Part shown: positions 26,810 to 34,867 of the stretch, piece after piece | Position numbering within the stretch: position 1 is the stretch's first letter | Layout: every line of letters starts with the position of its first letter | The notes under the pieces: model-generated | The model's database searches: none | What the model was told of the DNA's origin: nothing | Seen by the model: the letters and a program-made list of their open reading frames with translations, nothing else | Assembly (NCBI GenBank): GCA_002069885.1 | Contig: MWCD01000022.1 | Span: 1 to 56,287, forward strand | DNA: 56,287 bases | Origin: a bacterium ADurb.Bin236 | GTDB lineage: Bacteria; UBP15; UBA6099 | Reading direction: 5' to 3' | Translations under genes and position numbers: made by a program

Positions 26810-27931
26810 ATGGAGAAACAGGACTATTACGAACTGCTGGAAGTGCCAAAAACCGCTTCCACCGACGAGATAAAGAAATCATACAGGCGTCTGGCGCGCA
26901 AGCTGCACCCCGACCTTAACCCCGGCGACGCCGCCGCTGAAGAGCGTTTTAAGCAAATCTCCGAGGCATATCAAGTCCTCAGCGACGACAACAAGCGCAG
27001 GCAGTACGACACATTCGGCCACTCAGGCATGAACGGGGCGGGGGGCGGGTTCGAGGACTTCGGTTTCAGCGGCTTCGGCGACATCTTCGACATGTTTTTC
27101 GGCGGAGGCGGCGGAGCGCGCGGCGGCAGACGCCAGCCCAGACCCTCGCGCGGCGCGGATGTCAGATACGACATCGAAATATCTTTCCGGGACGCCGCCT
27201 TCGGCAAAGACGCCGAAATCGAGATTCCAACCATCGTGGACTGCGAAAAATGCTCAGGCACAGGCTCCGCAAGCGGCTCCCACCCCGTCACTTGCTCCAC
27301 GTGCGGCGGCTCAGGTCAGGTTAGGCAGGTCAGCAACACCATTTTCGGCCAGATGCAGAGCGTCACCACCTGCCCGGCGTGCAGAGGCGCGGGCCGTCAG
27401 GTTCCCGACCCCTGCCGCGCCTGCTCCGGCTCAGGCAGGGTCCGCGCCATGAAAAAAGTAAAAATTTCCATACCCGCCGGAGTGGACAGCGGACAGAAGC
27501 TGCGCCTCGTCGGCGAAGGCGAGCCCGGCGAACTCGGCGGCCCCCGCGGCGACCTCTACGTCGTCGTCTTCGTCGCCGAACACGAGTTCTTCAAACGCAA
27601 CGGGCAGGACATCTTCTGCGAGGTCCCCATCAGTTTCACTCAGGCCGCCCTCGGAGACGAAATCGAAGTGCCCACTCTTCGAGGCCCCGAAAAAATCGAT
27701 ATTCCCGCCGGAACTCAATCAGGCATGGTGTTCCGGCTCCGCGAAAAAGGATTCCCGAACCTTCGCGGCAAGAGCAGGGGCGACCAGCATGTCATGGTCA
27801 AAGTAGTCGTGCCGAAAAAACTTAACTCCAAACAGAAGAAACTTCTCTCCGAATTCGCCGAAGCGGGCGGAGAGGAATTGAGGCGTCCGCAGACCGGCCC
27901 GCTTAAAAAAATTATCGAGATGTTCAAGTGA
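26810..27931 (+). CDS. dnaJ: Chaperone protein DnaJ
   Basis: Type I Hsp40 that feeds substrates to DnaK and stimulates its ATPase. The 373-residue protein has a J domain (H33-P34-D35 in KLHPDLNPGD), a Gly/Phe-rich stretch (about 72-105), four CxxCxGxG-type zinc repeats (CEKCSGTG, CSTCGGSG, CPACRGAG, CRACSGSG, about 142-210), and the C-terminal substrate-binding domains (VDSGQKLRLVGEGEPG, QAALGDEIEVPTLRG). All repeats are intact. It begins the tight dnaJ-rsmE-phoH-HD-ybeY-dgkA run. Confidence 0.97.
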   Translation: MEKQDYYELLEVPKTASTDEIKKSYRRLARKLHPDLNPGDAAAEERFKQISEAYQVLSDDNKRRQYDTFGHSGMNGAGGGFEDFGFSGFGDIFDMFFGGGGGARGGRRQPRPSRGADVRYDIEISFRDAAFGKDAEIEIPTIVDCEKCSGTGSASGSHPVTCSTCGGSGQVRQVSNTIFGQMQSVTTCPACRGAGRQVPDPCRACSGSGRVRAMKKVKISIPAGVDSGQKLRLVGEGEPGELGGPRGDLYVVVFVAEHEFFKRNGQDIFCEVPISFTQAALGDEIEVPTLRGPEKIDIPAGTQSGMVFRLREKGFPNLRGKSRGDQHVMVKVVVPKKLNSKQKKLLSEFAEAGGEELRRPQTGPLKKIIEMFK

Positions 27932-27942
27932 GGCGGTGACAC

Positions 27943-28659
27943 TTGGAGCGGGTCTGGCTTGACGATTTCGACGGAACGGCAGTGCGGGGAGCCGCCGCGC
28001 GGCACGCGGTGAAAGTCCTGCGCGCGCGCGTCGGCGATGTCTTCGCAGGCTACGACGGCTCCCGCGAACGGATACTACGCGTTGCGGGGTTCGACGGCGG
28101 CGCGGTTCTGACGGATGTGGTCGCCGAGAGGGATTTGCCGGAGACTCCCGGCTCGCGGCTCACTCTTGCCGCCGCCCTTCTTAAAGGCAGAAGGTGGGAT
28201 TTGCTGCTAGAAAAAGCATCCGAACTGGGCGTTGGCAGGATTGTTCCGCTTGCGGCGGAAAGAAGCGTCGCTAAACTCTCCGGTGAGGATTCCTCTGAAA
28301 GGCTGGAGCGGTGGCGGCGCATACTCGGCGGAGCTTCGGCGCAATGCGCGGGCCGAGCCCCGGAAATCTGCGAGCCGGAAAACCCAGCTTCGGCGGTCGC
28401 CCGCCTATCCGGCGCGCCTAATAAATTTATACTCATTACTAGCGGCGCGGTGGAATCGTTCGCGGCTGCCGTCCGCGAACTAGGAGACGGAGAAACTGTT
28501 GCGATGGTCGGCCCGGAAGGCGACTGGACAGATGCCGAGACGAGGGCGGCTGCCGACGCGGGGTTCCACTCCGCCGGACTCGGCCCTCTCATTCTCAGGG
28601 CGGAAACGGCGGCCATCGCCGCTGCGGCTATCTTCTCGCTCGCCGGAAAGGATGTATGA
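27943..28659 (+). CDS. rsmE: 16S rRNA (uracil1498-N3)-methyltransferase
   Basis: A 238-residue SPOUT-class enzyme that methylates U1498 of 16S rRNA. Seen: N-terminal PUA-like part (RHAVKVLRARVGDVFAGYDG), LAAALLKGRRWDLLLEKASELGV, PLAAERSVAK, and the SAM-binding knot MVGPEGDWTDAETRAA with LGPLILRAETAAIAAAA. The start is a TTG 11 bases after the dnaJ stop. dnaJ-rsmE adjacency is seen in many bacteria. Confidence 0.93.
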   Translation: MERVWLDDFDGTAVRGAAARHAVKVLRARVGDVFAGYDGSRERILRVAGFDGGAVLTDVVAERDLPETPGSRLTLAAALLKGRRWDLLLEKASELGVGRIVPLAAERSVAKLSGEDSSERLERWRRILGGASAQCAGRAPEICEPENPASAVARLSGAPNKFILITSGAVESFAAAVRELGDGETVAMVGPEGDWTDAETRAAADAGFHSAGLGPLILRAETAAIAAAAIFSLAGKDV

Positions 28660-29622
28660 TTGGGAGATAAAAAGAAAAAATCGATAGTCAGGCTCAACAG
28701 TCAGGACGAAGCTCTCGGCCTGTTCGGAAACAGGGATGAAAACCTCAAATGGCTGGAGCGGGAAGCGGGCGTGACCTGCTCCTACAGGGACGGCGAGGTC
28801 AAGCTTAGCGGTGCTCTGGCCGCGCAGGCGGCGGAAATGCTTGAACGCCTCCTCGAACGCCTCCGCAAGGGCGGCAGCGTCACCGGCGCTGATTTCAAGT
28901 ACGGGGCCATGCTCATAAACGGCGACGGCGACGAGGGCGCGGACGCGGTCGTCAAAACCCACAACGGAACCGGACGCTCCATCACCCCCCGCAGCCCCAA
29001 CCAGCGCGACTATATCCGCGCGATTATGAAAAACGACCTCGTCTTTGCTATCGGCCCCGCCGGAACCGGCAAGACCTACCTCGCAGTCGCGGTCGCGGTC
29101 AACTGCCTTGCGGAGGAGGCCGTAAAACGCATTATAATCTGCCGTCCGGCAGTCGAAGCCGGCGAAAAACTCGGATTCCTTCCCGGCGATTTTCAGGAAA
29201 AGGTGGATCCCTACCTGAGACCCGTCTACGACGCTCTGTTCGCCATGATGAGTTTCGAAAAATGCCGCCGCCTTATGGACACCGGTGTCATCGAAGTCGC
29301 CCCCCTCGCTTTTATGCGGGGTAGGACTCTCGAAGACGCTTATGTTATACTGGACGAGGCGCAGAACACTACGGTCGAGCAGATGAAGATGTTCCTCACT
29401 CGTCTTGGCTCGCGCTCCCGGGCGGTCATCACGGGGGACGTCACTCAAATCGATCTGCCGCCGGAAAAAATGTCGGGGTTGGTGGACGCCGAGCGGCGTC
29501 TGCGCAGCCTGCCGGAAATCAAGTTCGTCAGATTCAGCAAACTCGACGTGGTGCGGCATGAGCTTGTCGCGAAAATCATCCGCGCTTACGAGAGCGAAAA
29601 CGGCCAAGGTGATGTTAATTGA
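28660..29622 (+). CDS. PhoH-like P-loop ATPase (PhoL/YbeZ)
   Basis: A 320-residue PhoH-family NTPase linked to RNA metabolism and usually next to ybeY. Walker A GPAGTGKT (G132-T139), then RPAVEAGEKLGFLPGDFQEKVDPYLRP, AFMRGRTLEDAYVILDEAQN (Walker B) and ITGDVTQIDLP. An N-terminal KH-like or oligomerisation region occupies the first 110 residues. TTG start directly after the rsmE stop (TGATTG), so translation is probably coupled. Its end overlaps the next gene by four bases. Confidence 0.93.
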   Translation: MGDKKKKSIVRLNSQDEALGLFGNRDENLKWLEREAGVTCSYRDGEVKLSGALAAQAAEMLERLLERLRKGGSVTGADFKYGAMLINGDGDEGADAVVKTHNGTGRSITPRSPNQRDYIRAIMKNDLVFAIGPAGTGKTYLAVAVAVNCLAEEAVKRIIICRPAVEAGEKLGFLPGDFQEKVDPYLRPVYDALFAMMSFEKCRRLMDTGVIEVAPLAFMRGRTLEDAYVILDEAQNTTVEQMKMFLTRLGSRSRAVITGDVTQIDLPPEKMSGLVDAERRLRSLPEIKFVRFSKLDVVRHELVAKIIRAYESENGQGDVN

Positions 29623-31763
29623 CAAAAAACAATAAAAGGGCAGGGAACTCGCCGTTCGGCGCGCGCGTTCTCGACGCGCTGGCGGACTTAAGGATGGGCG
29701 GCGGCAGACGCGCGGCAATTGCCTTCGCGCTCTACTTCGTCGTCTGCGGCCTTTATCTCTACGGCTCATTCGGCGGCTCAGCCTATCGCGCGGGCGACAT
29801 CGTCGAGTCCGATATCGTGTCCCCCCGCAATATGGAATATGAGGACGCGGAGGCCACTGAGGCCGCCCGCCGCGCCGCAGCAGAAAAAGTCGAGCCGGTT
29901 TATTCTCTTGCTCCCGGCTTCAGAAGCGGAATAGAGGACATCTTTCAGAGACTGCTTGAAACCCTCCGTTCCCGCGGCCCCGCAGAAAACTTCTCCCGCC
30001 TCGAAAAAGAACTCTATAACTTCGGCCTCGGCGGCGATTCCGTCCGCGCCCTTCTTTCGATGGATGTCGAGAAGGCCGTACAGTTGTGGGTAGCCGTCTC
30101 CACCGCCCTCAACCGCTTGGACGAAATGAAAAATGTCGGTTCGGGCGACATTATGGGCATAGCCGAAGAAGCAGGCAGGCTTGCCCGGCAGGACGACCTA
30201 GATCCCTCCATCTCTTCAGTCGCGCATGACATCGTCAGCGTGGCGGTGAAGTCAAACCTCGAAACGGACGCCGAGGCCACGGAGAACCTCCGCAAAGAGG
30301 CCGCCCAATCGGCTCCGCCCGTCGTGAGGACTATCCGGAAAAATGAGGTCATCGTCCGCAGGGGCGATCCCATCAGCGCCAAGCACCTCGACATCATGAA
30401 GACATCCGGCGTCGGCTCCGGCGGCGACACGTGGAACCGCCTAGCGGGCAAGGCTCTTCTCATCGTTCTTTCATTCATAATAATCGGCGCTTTCGTAAAG
30501 ACTTTCCATCCGCGTATTTACAGGGATGAAAAGAAACTCCTTATCTTCGCCACTCTTCTTGCGCTCGCCGCGGCGTGGTCGGCCCTCATTATCAGAGTCC
30601 CCAGTTTCTCCGGCTATCTCATAGGCGTCGCCGCCGGAACCTCGACCATCCTCATGTGCGTCATGCTCAGCCGACTGATGACGCTCGCCGCCATGCCTGT
30701 CTTCCTCGCGATGACCGCGCTCTCTCTCGAAATGGCCGCCGAGCATTTGCTTGTGGCTATCGCCGCTTCTCTCGCGGCATATTTCTATTCTGTCCGCACG
30801 CACGACAAAGACAACCTCATGAAGGCCGGAGCCGCCGTGTCGGTCATTAGCATGGTCTCTATCCTCATCATAACCCTCATCAAGTTTTCATCCGTGGCTG
30901 ACGCCGCAATAAACATCTTCATATTCGGCGGACTCAACGGCATGCTGTCCTTCGTTTTCGCCGCCGGCCTTATGCCCGCCTATGAAAAAGTGTTCAACGT
31001 CACCACGCCTCACAGGCTCCTCGAACTCTCCAACCCGGAGGAGCCGCTGCTCAAGAAGCTGCTCATTGAGGCCCCCGGCACTTATCACCACTCGATACTC
31101 GTCGGCAACCTCGCCGAGACCGCCGCCGAAGCGGTCGGCGCGGACGCCCTGCTGGTCCGCATCGCCTGCTACTATCACGACATCGGCAAGCTCAAGCGAC
31201 CGTACTTCTTCATAGAGAACCGCATGGACGGCCTGAGCCAGTTGACGGATGTCGCCCCGACGCTCGGCGCGCTCGTTATCTCCTCCCACGTCAAGGACGG
31301 CGTAGAGATGGCCCGCGAAAACCGGCTGCCGGAAGAGGTGATCGAGCTTATCTCCGAGCACCACGGCACTTGCCTGATATCTTTCTTCTATCAGCAGGCG
31401 CGCGCCCGCGTTGAAGCGGGCGAGTGCGAGGACGTCGGCGAGAACAGGTTCAGGTATCCCGGCCCGCGCCCCAGCCGCATAGAGGGCGCTATCATCATGC
31501 TTGCCGACTCCTGCGAGGCCGCCGTTCGCTCCCTCAAAGCTCCCACCCCCAAGGCTATCGAAAGCATCGTTGACAACATCGTCGCCGCCCGCCTCCGCGA
31601 AGGCCAGTTCGAACAGTGCGACGTCACTCTAAAACAAATCGACTCTATCAGAAATTCGCTCCTGAAAACCCTTGCCGGAGTCTATCACTCCCGCATGGAG
31701 TACCCCGACCTTGAGGAGTTCAAGGAGCGAGAGGCCGCGCCAAGAAAAAACGGCGCGGGTTGA
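29619..31763 (+). CDS. 7TM-HD membrane phosphodiesterase (PgpH/YqfF type)
   Basis: A 714-residue inner-membrane protein. One N-terminal helix (about 25-45), an extracytoplasmic 7TMR-HDED domain (about 50-270; SDIVSPRNMEYEDAEAT, VVRTIRKNEVIVRRGDPIS), seven or so helices (about 275-480), then a cytoplasmic HD domain with TYHHSILVGNLAETAAEAVGADALLVRIACYYHDIGKLKRP and ISEHHGTCLISFFY. Known members (Listeria PgpH) hydrolyse c-di-AMP; the substrate here is inferred. TTG start overlapping the phoH stop (TTGA). The order phoH-HD-ybeY-dgkA is conserved in several phyla. Confidence 0.92.
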   Translation: MTKNNKRAGNSPFGARVLDALADLRMGGGRRAAIAFALYFVVCGLYLYGSFGGSAYRAGDIVESDIVSPRNMEYEDAEATEAARRAAAEKVEPVYSLAPGFRSGIEDIFQRLLETLRSRGPAENFSRLEKELYNFGLGGDSVRALLSMDVEKAVQLWVAVSTALNRLDEMKNVGSGDIMGIAEEAGRLARQDDLDPSISSVAHDIVSVAVKSNLETDAEATENLRKEAAQSAPPVVRTIRKNEVIVRRGDPISAKHLDIMKTSGVGSGGDTWNRLAGKALLIVLSFIIIGAFVKTFHPRIYRDEKKLLIFATLLALAAAWSALIIRVPSFSGYLIGVAAGTSTILMCVMLSRLMTLAAMPVFLAMTALSLEMAAEHLLVAIAASLAAYFYSVRTHDKDNLMKAGAAVSVISMVSILIITLIKFSSVADAAINIFIFGGLNGMLSFVFAAGLMPAYEKVFNVTTPHRLLELSNPEEPLLKKLLIEAPGTYHHSILVGNLAETAAEAVGADALLVRIACYYHDIGKLKRPYFFIENRMDGLSQLTDVAPTLGALVISSHVKDGVEMARENRLPEEVIELISEHHGTCLISFFYQQARARVEAGECEDVGENRFRYPGPRPSRIEGAIIMLADSCEAAVRSLKAPTPKAIESIVDNIVAARLREGQFEQCDVTLKQIDSIRNSLLKTLAGVYHSRMEYPDLEEFKEREAAPRKNGAG

Positions 31764-31766
31764 ACA

Positions 31767-32213
31767 ATGCCCAACGTATGGATTGAAAACAAAACCAAAG
31801 TCAAAATCAACGAGCGCGCGCTTGCCCGATACGCCGCCTCCGCCCTCGAAGCCGTCAAAGGCTGGAAGGACGCCGAGCTTTCCATCATCCTCGTCGGCGA
31901 CAAACGCATCCAGTCGCTCAACGCCCGCTGGCGCGGCAAAGACCGCCCGACGGACGTCATCAGTTTCCCGATGGACGGCGTCGCCCCTCCGGCTCCCGGC
32001 GAGACTCTTGTCGTCGGCGATATCGTCATCGGCATCCGCCGCGCAATCGCCGACGCCGCAGAGGAAGGCGTCTTGCTTGACGCCAAACTCCGCGAACTCG
32101 TCGTACACAGCGTCCTGCACCTCATGGGACACGACCACGAGACCGACGAGCAGGCGCGCGCGATGGAAACCCGCCGCCGCTCCCTTCTCAAAGCTATGGA
32201 GCGCCGAGCATGA
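31767..32213 (+). CDS. ybeY: rRNA maturation endoribonuclease YbeY
   Basis: A 148-residue zinc endoribonuclease acting in 16S rRNA 3'-end processing and ribosome quality control. The zinc motif HSVLHLMGHDH (H-x3-H-x5-H) lies near residue 112-122, preceded by LNARWRGKDRPTDVISFPMDG. Starts 3 bases after the HD gene and overlaps the next gene by four bases. Confidence 0.95.
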   Translation: MPNVWIENKTKVKINERALARYAASALEAVKGWKDAELSIILVGDKRIQSLNARWRGKDRPTDVISFPMDGVAPPAPGETLVVGDIVIGIRRAIADAAEEGVLLDAKLRELVVHSVLHLMGHDHETDEQARAMETRRRSLLKAMERRA

Positions 32214-32923
32214 TCCCCCAAGAGGAAAGCCGCCATCCGAAAAACATGCTCCTCAAGGTGCTGGCCTCTTTCAAATACGCCTTCACCGGCCTTTTCCACG
32301 TCCTGCTCACCCAGCGCAACATGCGCTTCCACTTCTGCATGGCCGTCTGGGTCATGTGCTTCGCCATCGTGCTCGACCTCACCGGATTCCAGAAAGCCTA
32401 CCTGTTCATGGTGATAACGTTTGTCTTTTCGATGGAGGTGATAAACACCTGTATCGAGGCTCTCGTTGACTTGCTCAGCCCCGGTTTCAACTCCAGCGCA
32501 AAAATTGCTAAGGACACCGCCGCCGCCGCCGTTCTGGTCGTCAGCATCGGCTCCCTAATGTCCGCCGGATACCTTATGCTCCCGCCTTTCTTCGAGTCGT
32601 TTTCGAGCGCGGCGTGGCTGAAAAGTCACATGAGAGACCTGATCGCCGTCGCCGTCATCGTGGCCTCGGTTCTTGTTTTCTGGGGCACTCAGGTGATCCG
32701 TCTCCCCATGGTTCCCCTCATGCTCGCGGTTGGCGGCGCGGCCTCTTTCTCCATCTGCCTCCTCTGCCGCGTAGGCAACGACCTTATCTCGTTCGTCGCT
32801 ATTCAGTTTTTTTCAATATTGCTTTTCCACTCACTCGGCAGGAAGCACGACTCCGTTTTGCCTCCCATAATCAGCCACGCCTTGGGCGCCATCGTTTACG
32901 TCTTCGTCGCCTCAATGTTATAA
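32210..32923 (+). CDS. Diacylglycerol/undecaprenol kinase family protein with extra membrane half
   Basis: The first 125 residues are a DgkA/UdpK-type integral membrane kinase: LKVLASFKYAFTGLFHVLLTQRN, FVFSMEVINTCIEALVDLL with the metal-binding Glu, and KIAKDTAAAAVLV. It would recycle diacylglycerol or undecaprenol. The protein is 237 residues, about twice the usual length: a second half with three or four helices (DLIAVAVIVASVLVFWG, SFSICLLCRVGNDL, HALGAIVYVFV) follows. Several bacteria fuse DgkA to a PAP2 phosphatase, but the PAP2 signature is not visible here. Last gene of the operon; the usual era/cdd neighbours are missing. Confidence 0.85.
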   Translation: MIPQEESRHPKNMLLKVLASFKYAFTGLFHVLLTQRNMRFHFCMAVWVMCFAIVLDLTGFQKAYLFMVITFVFSMEVINTCIEALVDLLSPGFNSSAKIAKDTAAAAVLVVSIGSLMSAGYLMLPPFFESFSSAAWLKSHMRDLIAVAVIVASVLVFWGTQVIRLPMVPLMLAVGGAASFSICLLCRVGNDLISFVAIQFFSILLFHSLGRKHDSVLPPIISHALGAIVYVFVASML

Positions 32924-33000
32924 TTATTCAATTGATTTTGCGATTCAGGAAAAGCCGATTGGATTGCGTTGTCGATGGGCGTTATTTCGGAGTAAAAAAA

Positions 33001-33053
33001 GCCGATTTTGAAAAGAACGAAGTTCGGCAAAATCGGCGACCAAGGGTTTTTTT
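33001..33053 (+). terminator. Possible terminator of the dnaJ-dgkA operon
   Basis: Inverted repeat GCCGATTTTG/CAAAATCGGC (33001-33010 and 33028-33037) with a 17-base loop; a run of seven T follows after 9 bases (33047-33053). The gap before the T-run makes this weak. Confidence 0.4.
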
Positions 33054-33110
33054 CGGAAGGGGCGCGGGGAAACCTGTTTTTTGCAAAAAAATGGTTTCCC
33101 CGCAAACTAG
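33045..33110 (-). repeat. Dispersed palindromic repeat, copy 2
   Basis: Core palindrome GCGGGGAAACC/GGTTTCCCCGC (33064-33074, 33093-33103) around a T-run/GC/A-run centre. The asymmetric tail (GGAAGGGG and T-run) matches copy 1 at 10390-10448 in opposite orientation. It lies just upstream of the 464-residue orphan gene. Confidence 0.8.
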
Positions 33111-33129
33111 CATTAAAAATCAATTTTGA

Positions 33130-34524
33130 GTGTGGTATATGGCATTTTACGTGGAAAAAAGCGATTCGTCCGCGGCTCAGATGAGGGCGCTGGCTGCCGC
33201 GCTTCACGGCCGCCATTTCGATATGTACGGCCTCGGATTCGCCGCCCGCAGCGCCATGCGTTGGCTGTCTTGGGTTCCCGGCCCGGTCGCGGGCGCCGCC
33301 GCTAAGCTGGCCCTCGGCAGAATCGGTCTGCCTCATTCCGCCGCCGACGCAGTCAGGGAAGACGAAATGGCCCTATGGGCCGCTTCTCTCTATCCTGTCA
33401 GAAACTATAGGACAATTATCCTCGGCGCGCCCAGCGGCGGCGCTAGCCACATCGGCTCCATCCTAGACGCTCCATTTCTTTCTTCCCATTTCCTGCTTTG
33501 TTTCAGCGATGTTCGCAACGTGGACGATGTTTACACCACCGCCGCCCGCGCAAGACGGCTTGCCTCCCGCATCGCCCGCAACAACCCCTCGCTACGTCTC
33601 GTCGCTCACTTCGACCCCGTTCACGACAGGCCCGTCCTTGTTTTTATCAACCATATCCGCGCAAAACTCGCCCGGATTCCCCTCCCGTACGGACGGTTCG
33701 TCTCCCGCGCTCTCGCCGACGACGGCGCTCTCGTCCTTATCAGGTGCGAATATAAATGGAAACAATACCGCCTGAAGCCCCGCGTCACATTCCAGATCGG
33801 CGGCCTCGGAGGCATTCCGGACGCCGAATATCTAGAAGGCAGCAGTCGGCTGGCAGAATACCGCACCCGCCACGGCGACCCCGCGCCGGGCGACGGCGGC
33901 TGGAGGCTCAGGGACGGCAGATACGAACTTTGCGACATGCCCGAATCCGAATGGGGCGGAGAACCGGATTTCGAAGCCTCCGCCCGCCATTTCGCCTCCG
34001 CCAACGGCATTAAGCTCCTTGTTCTGACCGCCGACCATCCCGAAAAATTCAGCGAACTGGCCCTCGAACTCCACATCGAAGCCTCCTGCCGCGACAGCGT
34101 GGAACCTTCTTTCGTTTTCGCCGACTGCTTCAACCAGCTTGACCCGGTCGCCAACCTGAAATCCCGGCTTCTGCCCCTGTGGCTGCCGTACTATTGCGAC
34201 AGGTCGTTCAATTTCGCCCGCTCCATGCTCGATCGCGTTCCCGAAGATGCGAGAGTCCTTTTCACCATGCATCCGTCTCTTGCCGATCCCTTCGACATGA
34301 TTCCGCTGGACGATTGGACCCGGCTGTTCACCCGGCGCGAACCGCCGATGCTCGTCGGTGTTGACCCCGATAGATTTCCGCATGATTTCACGTATATTTT
34401 GGATTTCGCGCGCAAGACCCGCGCGTTTTGCGCTTCGCATCCCGACCCCGTGCGCGCCCGGCTCGACGCCCGCGACCTCGCCGCCGCCGCCCTCCGTATC
34501 GGCATCTCCGCCGATTGGCATTAA
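33130..34524 (+). CDS. Orphan protein of unknown function
   Basis: A 464-residue protein that I do not recognise. It has no signal peptide or clear membrane helix and is rich in Ala, Arg, Asp and Pro. Conserved-looking blocks are YRTIILGAPSGGASHIGSIL (about 96-115), FDPVHDRPVLVFINHIRAKL (about 160-180), LPLWLPYYCDRSFNFARSML (about 350-370) and LFTMHPSLADPFDMIPLDDW. The PSGG-S run after a hydrophobic strand resembles a nucleotide- or phosphate-binding turn, but no full Walker motif exists. GTG 33130 and ATG 33139 are both possible starts, neither with a good SD. Codon use fits the core genome. It lies between two copies of a palindromic repeat (33045-33110 and 34562-34607). Confidence 0.7.
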   Translation: MWYMAFYVEKSDSSAAQMRALAAALHGRHFDMYGLGFAARSAMRWLSWVPGPVAGAAAKLALGRIGLPHSAADAVREDEMALWAASLYPVRNYRTIILGAPSGGASHIGSILDAPFLSSHFLLCFSDVRNVDDVYTTAARARRLASRIARNNPSLRLVAHFDPVHDRPVLVFINHIRAKLARIPLPYGRFVSRALADDGALVLIRCEYKWKQYRLKPRVTFQIGGLGGIPDAEYLEGSSRLAEYRTRHGDPAPGDGGWRLRDGRYELCDMPESEWGGEPDFEASARHFASANGIKLLVLTADHPEKFSELALELHIEASCRDSVEPSFVFADCFNQLDPVANLKSRLLPLWLPYYCDRSFNFARSMLDRVPEDARVLFTMHPSLADPFDMIPLDDWTRLFTRREPPMLVGVDPDRFPHDFTYILDFARKTRAFCASHPDPVRARLDARDLAAAALRIGISADWH

Positions 34525-34561
34525 TAGGATAGTGTAATGCTGATGTGAAATATTTCTTAAG

Positions 34562-34607
34562 TTTGCGGTGAAACCATTTTTTTGCAAAAAAATGGTTTCC
34601 CCGCAAA
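34562..34607. repeat. Dispersed palindromic repeat, copy 3
   Basis: A 46-base near-perfect palindrome: TTTGCGGTGAAACC...GGTTTCCCCGCAAA around a T7GCA7 centre, with a single G-T mismatch in the arms. It shares the core of copy 2 but lacks its tail. It follows the orphan gene and could also act as a terminator. Confidence 0.8.
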
Positions 34608-34664
34608 ACCTAAAACGTTTTTCAAAATTTTTAGCCAGCGCCGCCGTCAATGCGCCAAAAATGA

Positions 34665-34692
34665 AAAAAGGCCCTGCTGTGAGGGCCTTTTT
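34665..34692. terminator. Bidirectional terminator between orphan gene and porin
   Basis: AAAAAGGCCCT/AGGGCCTTTTT hairpin with a 6-base loop, T-rich on both strands (TTTTTATTTT on plus, TTTTTTCATTTTT on minus). It separates the convergent orphan and porin genes. Confidence 0.9.
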
Positions 34693-34741
34693 ATTTTCCA
34701 GTCAATCATGATTAGCTGGAGCAACCGCTTCGGATGAATCC

Positions 34742-34792
34742 GGTGTGAAAGGGGGCCGGGAGCTGTGTCCCGTCCCCCTTGATTCTCACACC
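34742..34792 (-). other. Long hairpin in the porin 3' untranslated region
   Basis: GGTGTGA/TCACACC (34742-34748, 34786-34792), GGGGG/CCCCC and CGGGA/TCCCG arms stack into one long, interrupted hairpin. It has no T-run, so it may protect the 3' end of the porin mRNA rather than terminate it. Confidence 0.55.
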
Positions 34793-34867
34793 AAGGAGTT
34801 CCGGTTCAAACCTTTTAATTGTTTGTACTTTCCCTCCGTCCGATTCTTCCGTTTCTTCAAGTTCGAT

